Shown here: in pieces, positions 40,883 through 50,426 of the stretch
How positions within the stretch are numbered: the first letter of the stretch is position 1
Layout of the letters: each line of letters opens with the position of its first letter
NCBI GenBank assembly: GCA_902167985.1
Contig: CABHNZ010000010.1
Coordinates: forward strand, 62,001-126,000
Direction: 5' to 3'
Source: Shinella sp. UYSO24
GTDB lineage: Bacteria > Pseudomonadota > Alphaproteobacteria > Rhizobiales > Rhizobiaceae
DNA: 64,000 nucleotides
Translations under genes and position numbers: made by a program
The notes under the pieces: generated by a model
Seen by the model: the letters and a program-made list of their open reading frames with translations, nothing else
What the model was told of the DNA's origin: nothing
The model's database searches: none

Positions 40883-41738
40883 GACACGGCCTCGCCGATG
40901 GCGGTGAAGCGATAGGCCTCGCCCTGTCTTGCGATCGTGCCGACACCCGGATAGCTCCAGTGGAAGCCGAGCAGCTTGGCGTCTTCATCGACCGCGCGTT
41001 CGAGCAGGCGCTCGCGGCTCTGGCGGGCGGCATCACGATCCATGTCGAAGCCGAAGCTCCAGTCCGGGTGTTCGAAGCTGACGAATTCGTTGGCAACGGC
41101 ATCGACCGTCACGATCAGCGGCCTGTCGCCATCCAGGGTGAAGGAGAGATGGCCCGCCGTGTGGCCGGGGGTGGCGATGGCGCGAAACCGGGAACGATTG
41201 CCTCGCCGTCCTCGATCAGCACGATGCGGTCGATCAGGGGATTGAGCTCGTTCCTTGCACCCGCGACGAAGGGTTGGGCTTCTGCCGGCAGCGCATCGGC
41301 TTCCGGCCCCATCCAGAACTCCCATTCGCGGCGACCGATGACGTGACGTGCATTCTTGAACCGCAGGCTGCCATCCTCGCGGGTGACGCCCCAGATGTGA
41401 TCCGGATGGGCATGCGACAGGACGATCGTCGTCACGTCGTCGGGATCGACGCCGACCCGGCGCAGATTGGCCTCAAGCTGGCCCTCGCTCGGCTGGAAGC
41501 GCGAGCCGGCACCGACGTCGATGAGGATGATGTCCTTGCCGCTGACGATGAGCGGAATGTTCGACTGCGCATGGGCCGCATTGTCTGCGCCGCCAAGCCG
41601 TTCAACGACCGCTGCCCGCTCGTCCGCAGCGGCTTCCGGCGCGAAAATCTCGCCGGGAAGGGTGATCGGGCCGTCCGAAAGAACGGTAATGTCGAAGTCG
41701 CCGTGGCGAAAGCTGTGGAAGTCCGTGATCTCGTTCAT
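40879..41738 (-). CDS. MBL-fold metallo-hydrolase (frameshifted)
   Basis: Cytoplasmic MBL-fold protein, about 286 residues, related to the exported one at 38509-39577 (DFDITVLSDGPITLPGEIFA near the start). Catalytic motif: VLSHAHPDHIWGV. Near 41187-41190 one base is missing after AIVPGF. The next frame gives RAIATPGHTAGHLSFTLDGD and FHWSYPGVGTIARQGEAYRF. ATG 41738 follows AAGGA at 8 bases. Stop overlaps the MFS start. Function within the MBL lactonase/esterase group not determined. Confidence 0.8.
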
Positions 41739-41878
41739 CTCTGCGTTCCTTGTGTGTGGGTGACGAATAGATGCGCGATCGCAGGCTTCGGCGAAACTTA
41801 TGAGTTCGGACTTCCGATGTTCAGTTTTGAACGGGGCGTCTGGCGGGTGGCGGCCTTTTCCGACAAGACGGAAGGGCT

Positions 41879-42730
41879 TCAACTGGCGAGGTGATGGATG
41901 GCCATGTCGACGAAGGCCCGAAGGCGGCCCAATTGCTTGAGATCGCGGTGATAGCCCATCCAGACATCGCGCCCGGGCGGGCTTTCACCGATATCGAGGC
42001 GGACCAGTTCGGGCTGCCTGTCGCCGACGGGTCTCGGCAGGACGCAGATGCCGACGCCGGCAGCGCTCATGCGGGCCTGGACATTGCGGTTGTTCGAGCG
42101 CAGCACCACGCGCGCCTTGGGAAACAGATCCTTCAGCCATGCCACGTCATCGAAGGTTCCGAGCGAACCATCCATGGTGACGAGGCCGAAGCCGGCGCCA
42201 TCGCCAAGTGTCGGTTCGGCTCTGCCCTTAGCGACATAGACCCCGTAGGGCATGGCGATCAGCCGTCGCTGGATGATATCGGCCTCGGTAAACTCGCGGA
42301 TCCTGAAGGCGATATCGGCTTCCCGCTGGGCAAGGCTCAGAAATTTGGTGCCGGTGAGAAGTTCAAGATCCACCCGAGGATGGGCAGTGGTGAATTCGGC
42401 GATCACCGGCGGCAGCAGCCATGCGCCGAACCAGTCCGGTGACGTGATGCGCAGCGTGCCGCGCATGCCGGTTTCCTTGCCGGTCAAAGTGCGGTCGAGT
42501 GCCATCGCGGCCTCTTCCATCTGTTCGGCGGCCGCAAGTGCGCTGATGCCTTCCTCGGTCAGGATGAAACCGTCGGCCGTCTTTTGGAACAGGATCTGCC
42601 CGGTGGCATCTTCCAGAGTGCGCAGACGGCGCCCGACTGTCGGATGGCTGAGATGCAGCGCCCGCGCCGCGCCGCCAAGCGTGCCGTGGCGGGCAACCGC
42701 GAGAAAGATCCGTATGTCACTCCATTCCAT
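41879..42730 (-). CDS. LysR-family transcriptional regulator
   Basis: Intact 283-residue regulator. HTH at residues 1-60 (MEWSDIRIFLAVARHGTLGG, HLSHPTVGRRLRTLEDATGQ), then a LysR substrate-binding domain (GTLRITSPDWFGAWLLPPVI). It lies upstream of, and on the same strand as, the MBL-MFS-MBL genes, with a 140-base gap that holds no gene. It is probably their regulator, although LysR genes are more often divergent from their targets. Confidence 0.87.
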   Translation of the reverse strand: MEWSDIRIFLAVARHGTLGGAARALHLSHPTVGRRLRTLEDATGQILFQKTADGFILTEEGISALAAAEQMEEAAMALDRTLTGKETGMRGTLRITSPDWFGAWLLPPVIAEFTTAHPRVDLELLTGTKFLSLAQREADIAFRIREFTEADIIQRRLIAMPYGVYVAKGRAEPTLGDGAGFGLVTMDGSLGTFDDVAWLKDLFPKARVVLRSNNRNVQARMSAAGVGICVLPRPVGDRQPELVRLDIGESPPGRDVWMGYHRDLKQLGRLRAFVDMAIHHLAS

Positions 42731-42879
42731 GCGCCACAGCCTCGTCTTTCGCCTCGGTCATACAGTATCCGCACACGCGCATGATCCGTTAAGGATCGCA
42801 TAGACCGTGCCATCGCGTCTGGCTTGCAGATATGTGCGGGGAAGTGACTTTTCCTGAACCGGGCAGGCGTCCATCGGGT

Positions 42880-43791
42880 CTATCGCTCGAACGGCTCACC
42901 GAGGGAGGCGACGCCATTGAGTTTGAGGAGCCGGCGGTCAGCCGAAATGATGCCGAGGACGATGATGGTGACGAGATAAGGCAGGCTCGACAGAAGCTGT
43001 GACGGCAGATCAATGCCGGTTGCCTGGGCTGCAAGCCCCATCAGCGAGACGGCGCCGAACAGGCAGGCACCCAGAAAGACGCGCCCGGTCAGCCATGTCC
43101 CGAAGACCACAAGGGCAATTGCGATCCACCCGCGGCCGGCGATCATGCCGTCGGCCCAAAGCGGTGTGTAGACGATGGCGGCATAGGCCCCCGCGAAACC
43201 GGCCATCAGGCCCCCGAAGGCGATTGCGCCAAGTCGCACACCGATGACCGAATAGCCAATTGCGTGGGCTGCTTTCGGGTTTTCGCCGACAGCGCGGATG
43301 ACGAGGCCGCCTCTCGTCTTCATAAGGACGAACCAGACGCCAAGGCTTGCGACGAGCGCCAGCCAGACGGCGATGTCCTGAACGAAGAGCCCGCCGACGA
43401 CGGGAAGGTCGGCGAGGCCGGGTATGGCGATCTTCGGCAGGCCCTTCACGGTGAGGCTCTCGTAATTCTTGCCAAACAGGGCTGACAGTCCCTGTCCCAA
43501 TATGCCGATCGCAAGGCCTGTCGCGACCTGATTGGCCCGAAATCCGAGAACGACGAAGGCAAACACGAGGGCGAGAAGCACGGCACCGAGACCGCCGGCA
43601 ATGAAGCCCGCAAGATGGCCGCCACCATTATGGACGACGATAAAGGCGATGGCCGCGCCGAGCGCCATGAGGCCCTCGATACCGAGATTGAGGACACCGG
43701 TCCGTTCGACCACAAGTTCACCCAGTGCAGCAAGCAGGAAGGGCGTTGCCGCCGCCAGCATACCGGTGAGGATAAATTCGACGCCGTTCAT
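42880..43791 (-). CDS. Nucleoside/purine-type ABC permease (BmpA-system, NupQ/YufQ-like)
   Basis: Intact 303-residue permease of the branched-chain/ribose-like group used by BmpA-type nucleoside importers. Motifs: GELVVERTGVLNLGIEGLMA near residue 25, GFRANQVATGLAIGILGQGL, RAVGENPKAAHAIGY. It is the last gene of the purine-type operon and starts 13 bases after the first permease. Confidence 0.83.
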   Translation of the reverse strand: MNGVEFILTGMLAAATPFLLAALGELVVERTGVLNLGIEGLMALGAAIAFIVVHNGGGHLAGFIAGGLGAVLLALVFAFVVLGFRANQVATGLAIGILGQGLSALFGKNYESLTVKGLPKIAIPGLADLPVVGGLFVQDIAVWLALVASLGVWFVLMKTRGGLVIRAVGENPKAAHAIGYSVIGVRLGAIAFGGLMAGFAGAYAAIVYTPLWADGMIAGRGWIAIALVVFGTWLTGRVFLGACLFGAVSLMGLAAQATGIDLPSQLLSSLPYLVTIIVLGIISADRRLLKLNGVASLGEPFER

Positions 43792-43804
43792 GATGGTCTC
43801 CGGC

Positions 43805-44902
43805 TTATGAGGTTTGCTGGCGCGCTCGCGTCGGCCATTGCAGTCGGTAGCGGACGAAAGCCACCGCGATCAGATAGGCGAGGAGAAGACTTCCCTGGAA
43901 CACCCGCACGGCGCGACCGGTAGCTGGGCAGCCACCATCGCATTGTCCCCCCCGATGTAAAGTGCGGCCATCAGCAGCGAGGAAAACACGATGCCGATCG
44001 GGTGCAGGCCGCCGAGATAGGCCACAATGATTGCCGCATAGCCATATCCGGTGGCAATCGAGCGCTGCAGCTGGCCGACTGGCCCTGCGACCTCCGCGGC
44101 CCCTGCCAGACCTGCCGCAAATCCGCTGATCAGAAGAGCGAGCCAGATTGCCCGCTTGTCCGAGAAGCCGGCATAGCCGGCTGCCCGCGGGGCAAGCCCG
44201 CCCACCTGCAGCGTGTAGCCCATGAAGCTCTTCTGCATGAACAGCCATGCGGCCAGCGAAAAGGCCAGTGCCAGAAGCAGTGAAACGTTGACGCGCGTTC
44301 CCTCGAAAAGGATCGGTACGGTCGCGTCATACTGGAACATCACCGACTGCGGAAAATTGAACCGTTGGGGTCCTTCCAGGGGCCAAGGAGAAGATAGTAA
44401 AGCAGCTGCGATGCCACCAGACTGAGCATCAGCGAGACAAGGATCTCATTGGCATTGAGCCGGGCGCGCCAGAAGGCCGTGATCGATGCCCAGAGCGCAC
44501 CGCCTATGGCACCGCAGAACAGCATGGCCGGCCAGATCCAGGCGCCTTCCGCCTGCGGATACCAGATCGGGATCGCGGAGGCGAAGATGGCGCCAAGAAT
44601 GAACTGTCCCTCGGCGCCGATGTTGAAGATCTTGGCGCGAAATCCGATTGCCAGTCCTTGAGCGATGAAGAGAAGCGGCCCCGTCTTGAGCAGGACTTCG
44701 GAAAACGAGGACCAGGAGATGAAGGGCTCAAGCAGCATGGCGTAGATGACGGTGACAGGATCATGCCCCATGACGACGTAGAGCCCGACATTGAGCAGGA
44801 TGGTAACGGCAAGGGCAATCAGGGGGGCGAGCACCATCGCCTTGAGCGAAGCCCGTTCGCGGCGAACCAGTCGGGGAAGAATGAAAAAGCCGGGGTGCTC
44901 AT
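43805..44902 (-). CDS. Nucleoside/purine-type ABC permease (NupP/YufP-like; three frameshifts)
   Basis: About 366 residues after correction. ATG 44902 overlaps the ATPase stop (ATGA). Breaks: near 44884-44888 in an A5 run (MSTPAFFILPRLVRRE, then MVLAPLIALAVTILLNVGLY); near 44360 (PWKDPNGFNFPQSV, then MFQYDATVPILFEGTRVNVS); near 43919 (AAQLPVGAVRVFQGSLLLAY, ending QWPTRARQQTS). Each is one missing base. FRAKIFNIGAEGQFILGAIF and NANEILVSLMLSLVASQLLY are typical. Pairs with the permease at 42880-43791. Confidence 0.82.
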
Positions 44903-46420
44903 GAAAGGTCTTTGTCCAACGCTGCGTGTGAGCCGATCATGTATCGGCCGATCTCTTCGGCCTTCGTCTCGCGGGTTTAAGCGGGGGGCTCAGGGTTCCG
45001 TGATGCAGAACCTGGATCGTATCGCTGAGCTCGAACAGTTCTTCGAGTTCTTCTGAAATGACGAGAATTGCCATGCCTTCATTGCGCAGGCTGACAAGCT
45101 TTCGGCGAATGGCGGATGCGGCACCGATGTCGACGCCCCATGTGGGCTGGGCGACGAAAAGGAGTTTGGGGGACAGCATGATCTCGCGGCCGACGATGAA
45201 TTTCTGCAGATTGCCGCCGGAAAGCGATCCCGCTTCGGCCTCTGTGCCAGACGTTCGCACGTCGTAGTCGCGAATGCAGTTTTCGGCAAAGGCTCTTGCC
45301 TTGCTGCGATCGACAAGGCCCCGGCGCAACAGCTTCATCGGATGGCCGGTCAGGAGGCCGTTCAAGGTCAGCGACATTTCCGGTACGGCTCCACGGCCGA
45401 GCCGGTCCTCGGGGACGAAGGCGAAGCCGAGCTTGCGGCGGGCGTCGGCTCCGAGCGGACCGACGTCGCGCCCCATCATGAAAATTCGGTCGCGGTCATG
45501 CCGCAAAAGGCGCGTCTCGCCCGAAATCAGCGCCGCCAATTCGCTTTGTCCATTGCCGGAAATGCCCGCAATGCCGAGGATTTCTCCAGCGCGGAGCGTC
45601 AGCGTGACCTTCGAGAGTGGAACGCCAAAGGATCGTCGGGCTGGTAGTCGAGCCCGATCAGTTCCAACCGCTTCTCGCCGGCAGGTGCTGTTGCCGCCGG
45701 CATCGGTTCTGGCATGTCCTGGCCGATCATCATTCGGGCGAGCGCATGGGCGTCATGTTCGCGAGGATCGACATTGCCTGTTACCTGGCCGCCGCGAAGA
45801 ATGGTTGCGCGGTCGCAGAGTGCGCGGATTTCCTCCAGCTTGTGGGAGATGAAGAGGATCGAGACACCCCTGTCGCGCAGCCGACGCAGCGTCTCGAACA
45901 GCCTCTCTGCCGCTTGAGGAGGCAGAACCGATGTGGGCTCATCAAGGATCAGAAGTTTCGGATCGGTCATCAGGCAGCGGATGATCTCCACCCTTTGCCG
46001 TTCACCGACCGAAAGCGCGTGAACATGGGCCATCGGGTCGACGTCCAGCCCCAGGTCGCGGCCAAGCGAGCGCATGCGTTCGGCAAGCTCGGTCTTGCTG
46101 CCGGGCATGACCAGCTGGATATTCTCGACCACTGTCAGCGTTTCGAACAGGGAGAAATGCTGAAAAACCATGCCGATGCCATGGCGCCTTGCCTCGGCGG
46201 GCGAGGCCAGCGCAATGGCCTCGCCGTTCCAGGCGATACTCCCTTCGTCCGGGCGCTCGACACCATAGATAAGCTTCATCAGCGTCGACTTTCCGGCGCC
46301 GTTTTCACCAAGAATGGCATGGATCGACCGCGGAGCGACTTCAAGGTCAATCGCCCGGTTGGCGCGGACCTGTCCGTAGCTCTTCGATACGCCTTGCAGC
46401 GAAAGGAGCGGTGTCGTCAT
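44899..46420 (-). CDS. Double ABC ATPase of a nucleoside/purine importer (two frameshifts)
   Basis: Two nucleotide-binding domains in one chain, about 507 residues. Domain 1: LGENGAGKSTLMKLIYG, LSVGERQRVEI, LLILDEPTSVLPP. Domain 2: GISGNGQSEL, LSGGNLQKFIVGREI, degenerate Walker B region LLFVAQPTWGVDI. Breaks: near 45627-45629 in an A3/T3 run (YQPDDPFGVPLSKVTLTL) and near 44969-44973 (KPAETKAEEIGRYMIG). The corrected end overlaps the permease start. Layout and PTxGVD match NupO/YufO-type ATPases of BmpA systems. Confidence 0.84.
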
Positions 46421-46424
46421 CGCG

Positions 46425-47522
46425 TCACTTCGGCAGCGGCGTGGTGACGCCCTTGACGTGCCAGTTCATCGCGACAATGTCCTTGTCGGCAAGCGTGGCG
46501 CCGGCTTTGACACCCTCGCTGCCATCGGCCTTGGTGATCGGCCCGGTAAAGGGCGAGAAGGTGCCGGCGGCAATCTTTGCTTCCAGATCCTTGATCTTGG
46601 ACATCACCTCGGCCGGAATGGCCGGGTTCCAGTCGACAACCTCGACGACCTTGTCTGCAACGCCGAGGAAGGCATTGGCACCCTTGAACGTGCCGGCCAT
46701 ATGGGCCTCGACGGAGGCCTTGAAATAGGGCGACCAGTCCGTTGCCACGCAGCCGAGATATGTCTTTGGCGCGTATTTCTTCATCGAGGAATTAAGGTTG
46801 AAGGCATAGACGCCGGCCTCTTCGCAGGCGGAAATGACGGATGGCGTATCCTGTGCGTTGGAGAAGATCACGTCGCATTTCTGGGCAATCAGCGCCTTGG
46901 CCGCTTCCTGCTCCTTGGCCGGATCGAACCAAGAATTGACCCAGACCACGGAGACCTCGATATCGGGCTTCACCGCCTGGGCGCCGAGCGTGAAGGCGTT
47001 GATCGAGGTGATCAGTTCGGGAATGGCGAAGGCAGACACGGACCCCAGCTTGCCGGTCTTCGAAAGGGCTGCGGCCGCCATTCCGAGCAGATACGTGCCC
47101 TGGAAATATTTCGCCGCAAACGGCGAGAAGTTCGGCGCGACCTGAAACCCGGAGGCATGCAGCACGCTGACCTTCTTGTCGCGGCGGGCAACCTGCAGCG
47201 CGCCGTTCTGATAGCCGAAGGAGCCTGCAATCAGGAACTTGTTACCGTCGGCCACCGTCTTGGTCATGATGCGATCGGCATCCGGACCTTCGGCGATATT
47301 TTCGATAATCGTGACCTTTACCTTGTCGCCATAGGCTGCCTTGATCGGTTCCAGACCTGCAGCAAGTGCGTGCCCCCAGCCGACGTCTCCGATCGGGGAG
47401 GGCACGACAAGTGTGATGCCGAGAGGCTCGTCGGCGGCCAGTGCGGTCCGGCCGCTCAAGGTGCTGGCAAGGCCGGTCGCAGCTGCGGCCTGCATCAAGT
47501 GTCTGCGGGTCAGTCTGGTCAT
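46425..47522 (-). CDS. BmpA-family nucleoside/purine-binding protein
   Basis: Intact 365-residue exported binding protein. Signal: MTRLTRRHLMQAAAATGLAS with twin Arg (RRHLM), cleaved near ALA|ADEPL. BmpA-type core: VVPSPIGDVGWGHALAAGLE, GSFGYQNGALQVARRDKKVS, YLLGMAAAALSKTGKLGSVS. The family binds purine nucleosides or nucleobases and is common in rhizobial purine uptake. ATPase gene follows 4 bases after its stop; amidohydrolase gene lies 24 bases upstream. Confidence 0.85.
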   Translation of the reverse strand: MTRLTRRHLMQAAAATGLASTLSGRTALAADEPLGITLVVPSPIGDVGWGHALAAGLEPIKAAYGDKVKVTIIENIAEGPDADRIMTKTVADGNKFLIAGSFGYQNGALQVARRDKKVSVLHASGFQVAPNFSPFAAKYFQGTYLLGMAAAALSKTGKLGSVSAFAIPELITSINAFTLGAQAVKPDIEVSVVWVNSWFDPAKEQEAAKALIAQKCDVIFSNAQDTPSVISACEEAGVYAFNLNSSMKKYAPKTYLGCVATDWSPYFKASVEAHMAGTFKGANAFLGVADKVVEVVDWNPAIPAEVMSKIKDLEAKIAAGTFSPFTGPITKADGSEGVKAGATLADKDIVAMNWHVKGVTTPLPK

Positions 47523-47546
47523 GCGTATGGTCCCCTCTTGTGGTTT

Positions 47547-48926
47547 TTAGAATGCGATGGTTGCGAGTGCAGCTTCGGCTTCGGCGCAAAGCCGTTCTTC
47601 GTCGAGGCCGGGAAACTCGCCATTCTGCCAGACGATCCGGCCATTGATCATGGTCATGTCCGTGGTCGAGCCGATGCCGACACGGGCAATCAGGCTGAGC
47701 GGGTCATGTCGCGTTCCGACATAGTCCATGCGCCTCGTGTCGATGGCAAAGAGATCCGCCGCCATGCCGGGTGATAGGCGGCCGATGTCACTCCGGCCGA
47801 GCAGGCTTGCGCCGCCGGTCGTCCCAAAGCCGAGGAAATCCACCGGCGGTGGCACGGGATATTGGCGCGTGGAGGAGACGAGGCATTGCAGCATGTAGGC
47901 GGAATGGAGGCAGTGCATCAGGTTGGAATTGTCATTGGAGGCTGCGCCATCACATCCGAGCCCGACCCGCAGGCCAAAGGCTGTCATGGCGGGGATATCA
48001 GTCACTTCCGCGCCGACCAGATAGACGGGTTCTGGGCAATGGGAGACACCGGTGCCGCTCGCTGCCATTTTGCGAAGTTCGTCATGGGTCAGTTCCCAGC
48101 AATGCGCATAGAAAGTGTCAGGGCCGGAAAAGCCCATTTCTTCAAGATAGTCCACCGTGCGACGGCCGGTTCGGGCTTCCATGACTGCGCTTTCACCTTC
48201 GCCGACATGTGTGTGCAGGAAGACGCCGCGATCACGCGCAAGCCGGACGGATTCGACGAAGGTTTCGCGGTAGGAGTTGACCGGCTGGCAGGGGGAGACC
48301 ACGACCTGCCGCATGCTGAACCGGTCGGCGTCATGATAGCTGTCGATCAGCCGCTCGCAATCGCCGATGAACTCATCCGTCGTTTCCAACATCGCGTCGG
48401 GGATGGTCGAGCCTTCCGATTTCGGCAAGGTATTGCCACCCCGACCAGCATGGAAGCGCATGCCGAGCAGGTCTGCCGCCTCGAACTGCTGGTCTACGAT
48501 CCGGCGGCCGGCATGGCGCGGGAAATTATACTGATGGTCGAAGGCTGTGGTGCAGCCGTGCTTGATCAGCTCGGCCATCGCCGTGGTGGAGGAATGGTAG
48601 AAGCAGTCTTCGGTCAATCGTGAGAAGATTGGATAGATGCGGTCCAGCCACTCGATGACCGAGAGTTTTGTCCAGTCGAGCTCGGCGCGGTTGCGCACGA
48701 AGCACTGGAAGAAATGGTGATGGGTGTTGACCAGGCCGGGATAGACGAACCAGCCGCTGGCATCCTGCGTTATCGTCTCCTCAGGGAGATCTTTTCCGGC
48801 GAGATTGCTGCCGATTGCCCGGATGGCAGGACCGTCGGTCAAAAGGTCTACGTTGCGGCGAACAACCGGGCCGGCTCCGTCATCGGTGATGACGGCGGCG
48901 CAGTTCTTTAAGAGATATCCGGCCAT
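47547..48926 (-). CDS. Amidohydrolase of the guanine/8-oxoguanine/triazine deaminase group
   Basis: Intact 459-residue cytoplasmic metal-dependent deaminase-like enzyme. Metal ligands: His69-x-His71 (VNTHHHFF), HTHVGEG, AHCWELT and GCDGAASNDNSNLMHCLHSA (Asp). Subgroup as in SsnA/AtzA/TrzN and 8-oxoguanine deaminase. The substrate loop is HCPEPVYLVGAEVTDIPAM. With a BmpA-type importer downstream and an N-demethylase-like oxygenase upstream, an amino-purine, possibly methylated, is the best guess. It starts 1 base after the GST-like gene ends. Confidence 0.82.
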   Translation of the reverse strand: MAGYLLKNCAAVITDDGAGPVVRRNVDLLTDGPAIRAIGSNLAGKDLPEETITQDASGWFVYPGLVNTHHHFFQCFVRNRAELDWTKLSVIEWLDRIYPIFSRLTEDCFYHSSTTAMAELIKHGCTTAFDHQYNFPRHAGRRIVDQQFEAADLLGMRFHAGRGGNTLPKSEGSTIPDAMLETTDEFIGDCERLIDSYHDADRFSMRQVVVSPCQPVNSYRETFVESVRLARDRGVFLHTHVGEGESAVMEARTGRRTVDYLEEMGFSGPDTFYAHCWELTHDELRKMAASGTGVSHCPEPVYLVGAEVTDIPAMTAFGLRVGLGCDGAASNDNSNLMHCLHSAYMLQCLVSSTRQYPVPPPVDFLGFGTTGGASLLGRSDIGRLSPGMAADLFAIDTRRMDYVGTRHDPLSLIARVGIGSTTDMTMINGRIVWQNGEFPGLDEERLCAEAEAALATIAF

Positions 48927-48927
48927 G

Positions 48928-49584
48928 TCACGCTTCCTCCGGCAGAGAAGCCGGCTCCGGCTTCAACTCATGCAGACGGTGGATGCCGGGCATTTCGATG
49001 AAGCCGGGCAGCGCCCTCAATGAGCGCGACCACCGACGGATCGCTGGATAGGGATCGAGAGAGACATTGCCGTCGGGTGCCAGGGCCACATAGGGAAAGC
49101 ATGCAATGTCGGCAATCGTCGGCCGGTCGGCCGCGACGAAGCGCTGGCCACGGATCGCCTGTTCTGCAAGGCCAGCTTCCAGTTCGCGCAGTGCCATTGT
49201 GCCGGACCTTTGCAAGGCTTGAAGGTTGCCGGGCACAAGCAGCATCTGATGAAGCCGCGCGCCGCCGAGGCTTGCCGTCAGCCGGGCGGAAAAGGCCAGC
49301 CATTGCTGAACGCGAGCCAGCTCTTTCGGGCTCTGGCCCAGCCATTCATGCGCCGCCAGGGCGGCGATATAGGCGAGCATGGCCGACGATTCTGTCAGCA
49401 GCAGGTCGCCATCCTCGAGAATGGGGATCGTGCCGGCCGGATTGAGAGCCAGCAGGGCGGGGCTGCGATGCTCTTTGCCGGGATGAAAATCCACCGGGCG
49501 AAGCTCGAGCGAAACGCCGGCGAGCGCCGCCATCAGACGAACCTTGTAACAGCTTGGGGAGAGAATGTAGTCGTACAGCTTCAT
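48928..49584 (-). CDS. Glutathione S-transferase-like protein
   Basis: Intact 218-residue GST fold. Thioredoxin-like N-domain (MKLYDYILSPSCYKVRLMAA, NPAGTIPILEDGDLLLTESS) and helical C-domain (RFVAADRPTIADIACFPYVA). It overlaps the stop of the upstream oxygenase catalytic gene by 4 bases, so the two are coupled. GST-like NdmE of Pseudomonas putida CBB5 is a structural partner in the NdmCDE N7-demethylase; the same role here is inference. An ordinary detoxifying GST is the alternative. Confidence 0.82.
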   Translation of the reverse strand: MKLYDYILSPSCYKVRLMAALAGVSLELRPVDFHPGKEHRSPALLALNPAGTIPILEDGDLLLTESSAMLAYIAALAAHEWLGQSPKELARVQQWLAFSARLTASLGGARLHQMLLVPGNLQALQRSGTMALRELEAGLAEQAIRGQRFVAADRPTIADIACFPYVALAPDGNVSLDPYPAIRRWSRSLRALPGFIEMPGIHRLHELKPEPASLPEEA

Positions 49585-50426
49585 TGTGCCACCAATTGGG
49601 CGCCATAGGTATAATCATGGCGCTTCAGCCAGCGCCTGTATGCAATCGAGGTCAGGTCGGCGCGGGTGGGGATCTCCATGCCCGGATCGAGGGGGAGACG
49701 CGTCGGTATCTGATTTTCGAGGATCGAGCGGTCCTGCAGAAAGATCGTCTGCTGAAAGTGAATGAGATCCGTCATCGGGGTATCGTCGTCATAAAGCGCC
49801 ATCCACGGCCAGACGTCACAGACATCCTCGGACACAGGCTGGACGAAGAGCGTGATGACATCCCATTCACCTGGTCGCGGCGGGCATGTCTTGTAGAGCA
49901 CGGAGCAGGTCGGTGCCGGTACGCGGTACATATATTCGGTGGTTATTCCGCCTGCGGCCGATTTCGCGGCCTGCGGCTGATAGAACTGCACTTGTGTGGC
50001 CCAAACCTCGTCCACGTCTTCACGGATTTCCACCTTGTAGTTGCCGACTTCCGTATGGGGCTCCGAGCCAAGGATATCGGTATGAACAAAGGGAAAATGG
50101 GCGATGTCGAGGAAGTTCTCGACGGCTCTGAGGGGCGAACAGCGCACCCGCACGACGCCAACCTCCACCAGTCGCCGCCCCGGCTGGTCGGCCTCGGGAA
50201 TGGCGAAGAGTTCGTGGTCGGGGTTGCCGAGCGATGTCCAGACATGGCCATAGCCCAACCGGACGGGGAGGCTGCGCCCACCATCAGCAGTGACCTTCAC
50301 CTCGTCGGTGCCGAGGCGCGCAACGGTGATCGGCATATCCATCAGCAGGGTGTTGCGGTCATCCTTGTCGAGCTGGCTAAAGAGAGCAACCGGATACCAT
50401 TCATCGATCATGCCTGCCTTTTTCAC
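49581..50426 (-). CDS. Oxygenase catalytic subunit with no Rieske cluster ligands
   Basis: Intact 281-residue protein. The mononuclear-iron motif N-x2-D-x2-H-x4-H of Rieske oxygenases is Asn104, Asp107, His110, His115 (ENFLDIAHFPFVH). The third ligand is probably the Asp in FLQDRSILENQ. The N-terminal 80 residues (MIDEWYPVALFSQLD, then LGYGHVWTSLG) keep the start and end of a Rieske domain, but the two cluster loops C-x-H and C-x2-H are absent. A separate Rieske gene lies directly upstream with a 4-base overlap (ATGA). This resembles NdmC, an N-demethylase catalytic protein that lacks its own Rieske cluster. Confidence 0.82.
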   Translation of the reverse strand: MKKAGMIDEWYPVALFSQLDKDDRNTLLMDMPITVARLGTDEVKVTADGGRSLPVRLGYGHVWTSLGNPDHELFAIPEADQPGRRLVEVGVVRVRCSPLRAVENFLDIAHFPFVHTDILGSEPHTEVGNYKVEIREDVDEVWATQVQFYQPQAAKSAAGGITTEYMYRVPAPTCSVLYKTCPPRPGEWDVITLFVQPVSEDVCDVWPWMALYDDDTPMTDLIHFQQTIFLQDRSILENQIPTRLPLDPGMEIPTRADLTSIAYRRWLKRHDYTYGAQLVAQ

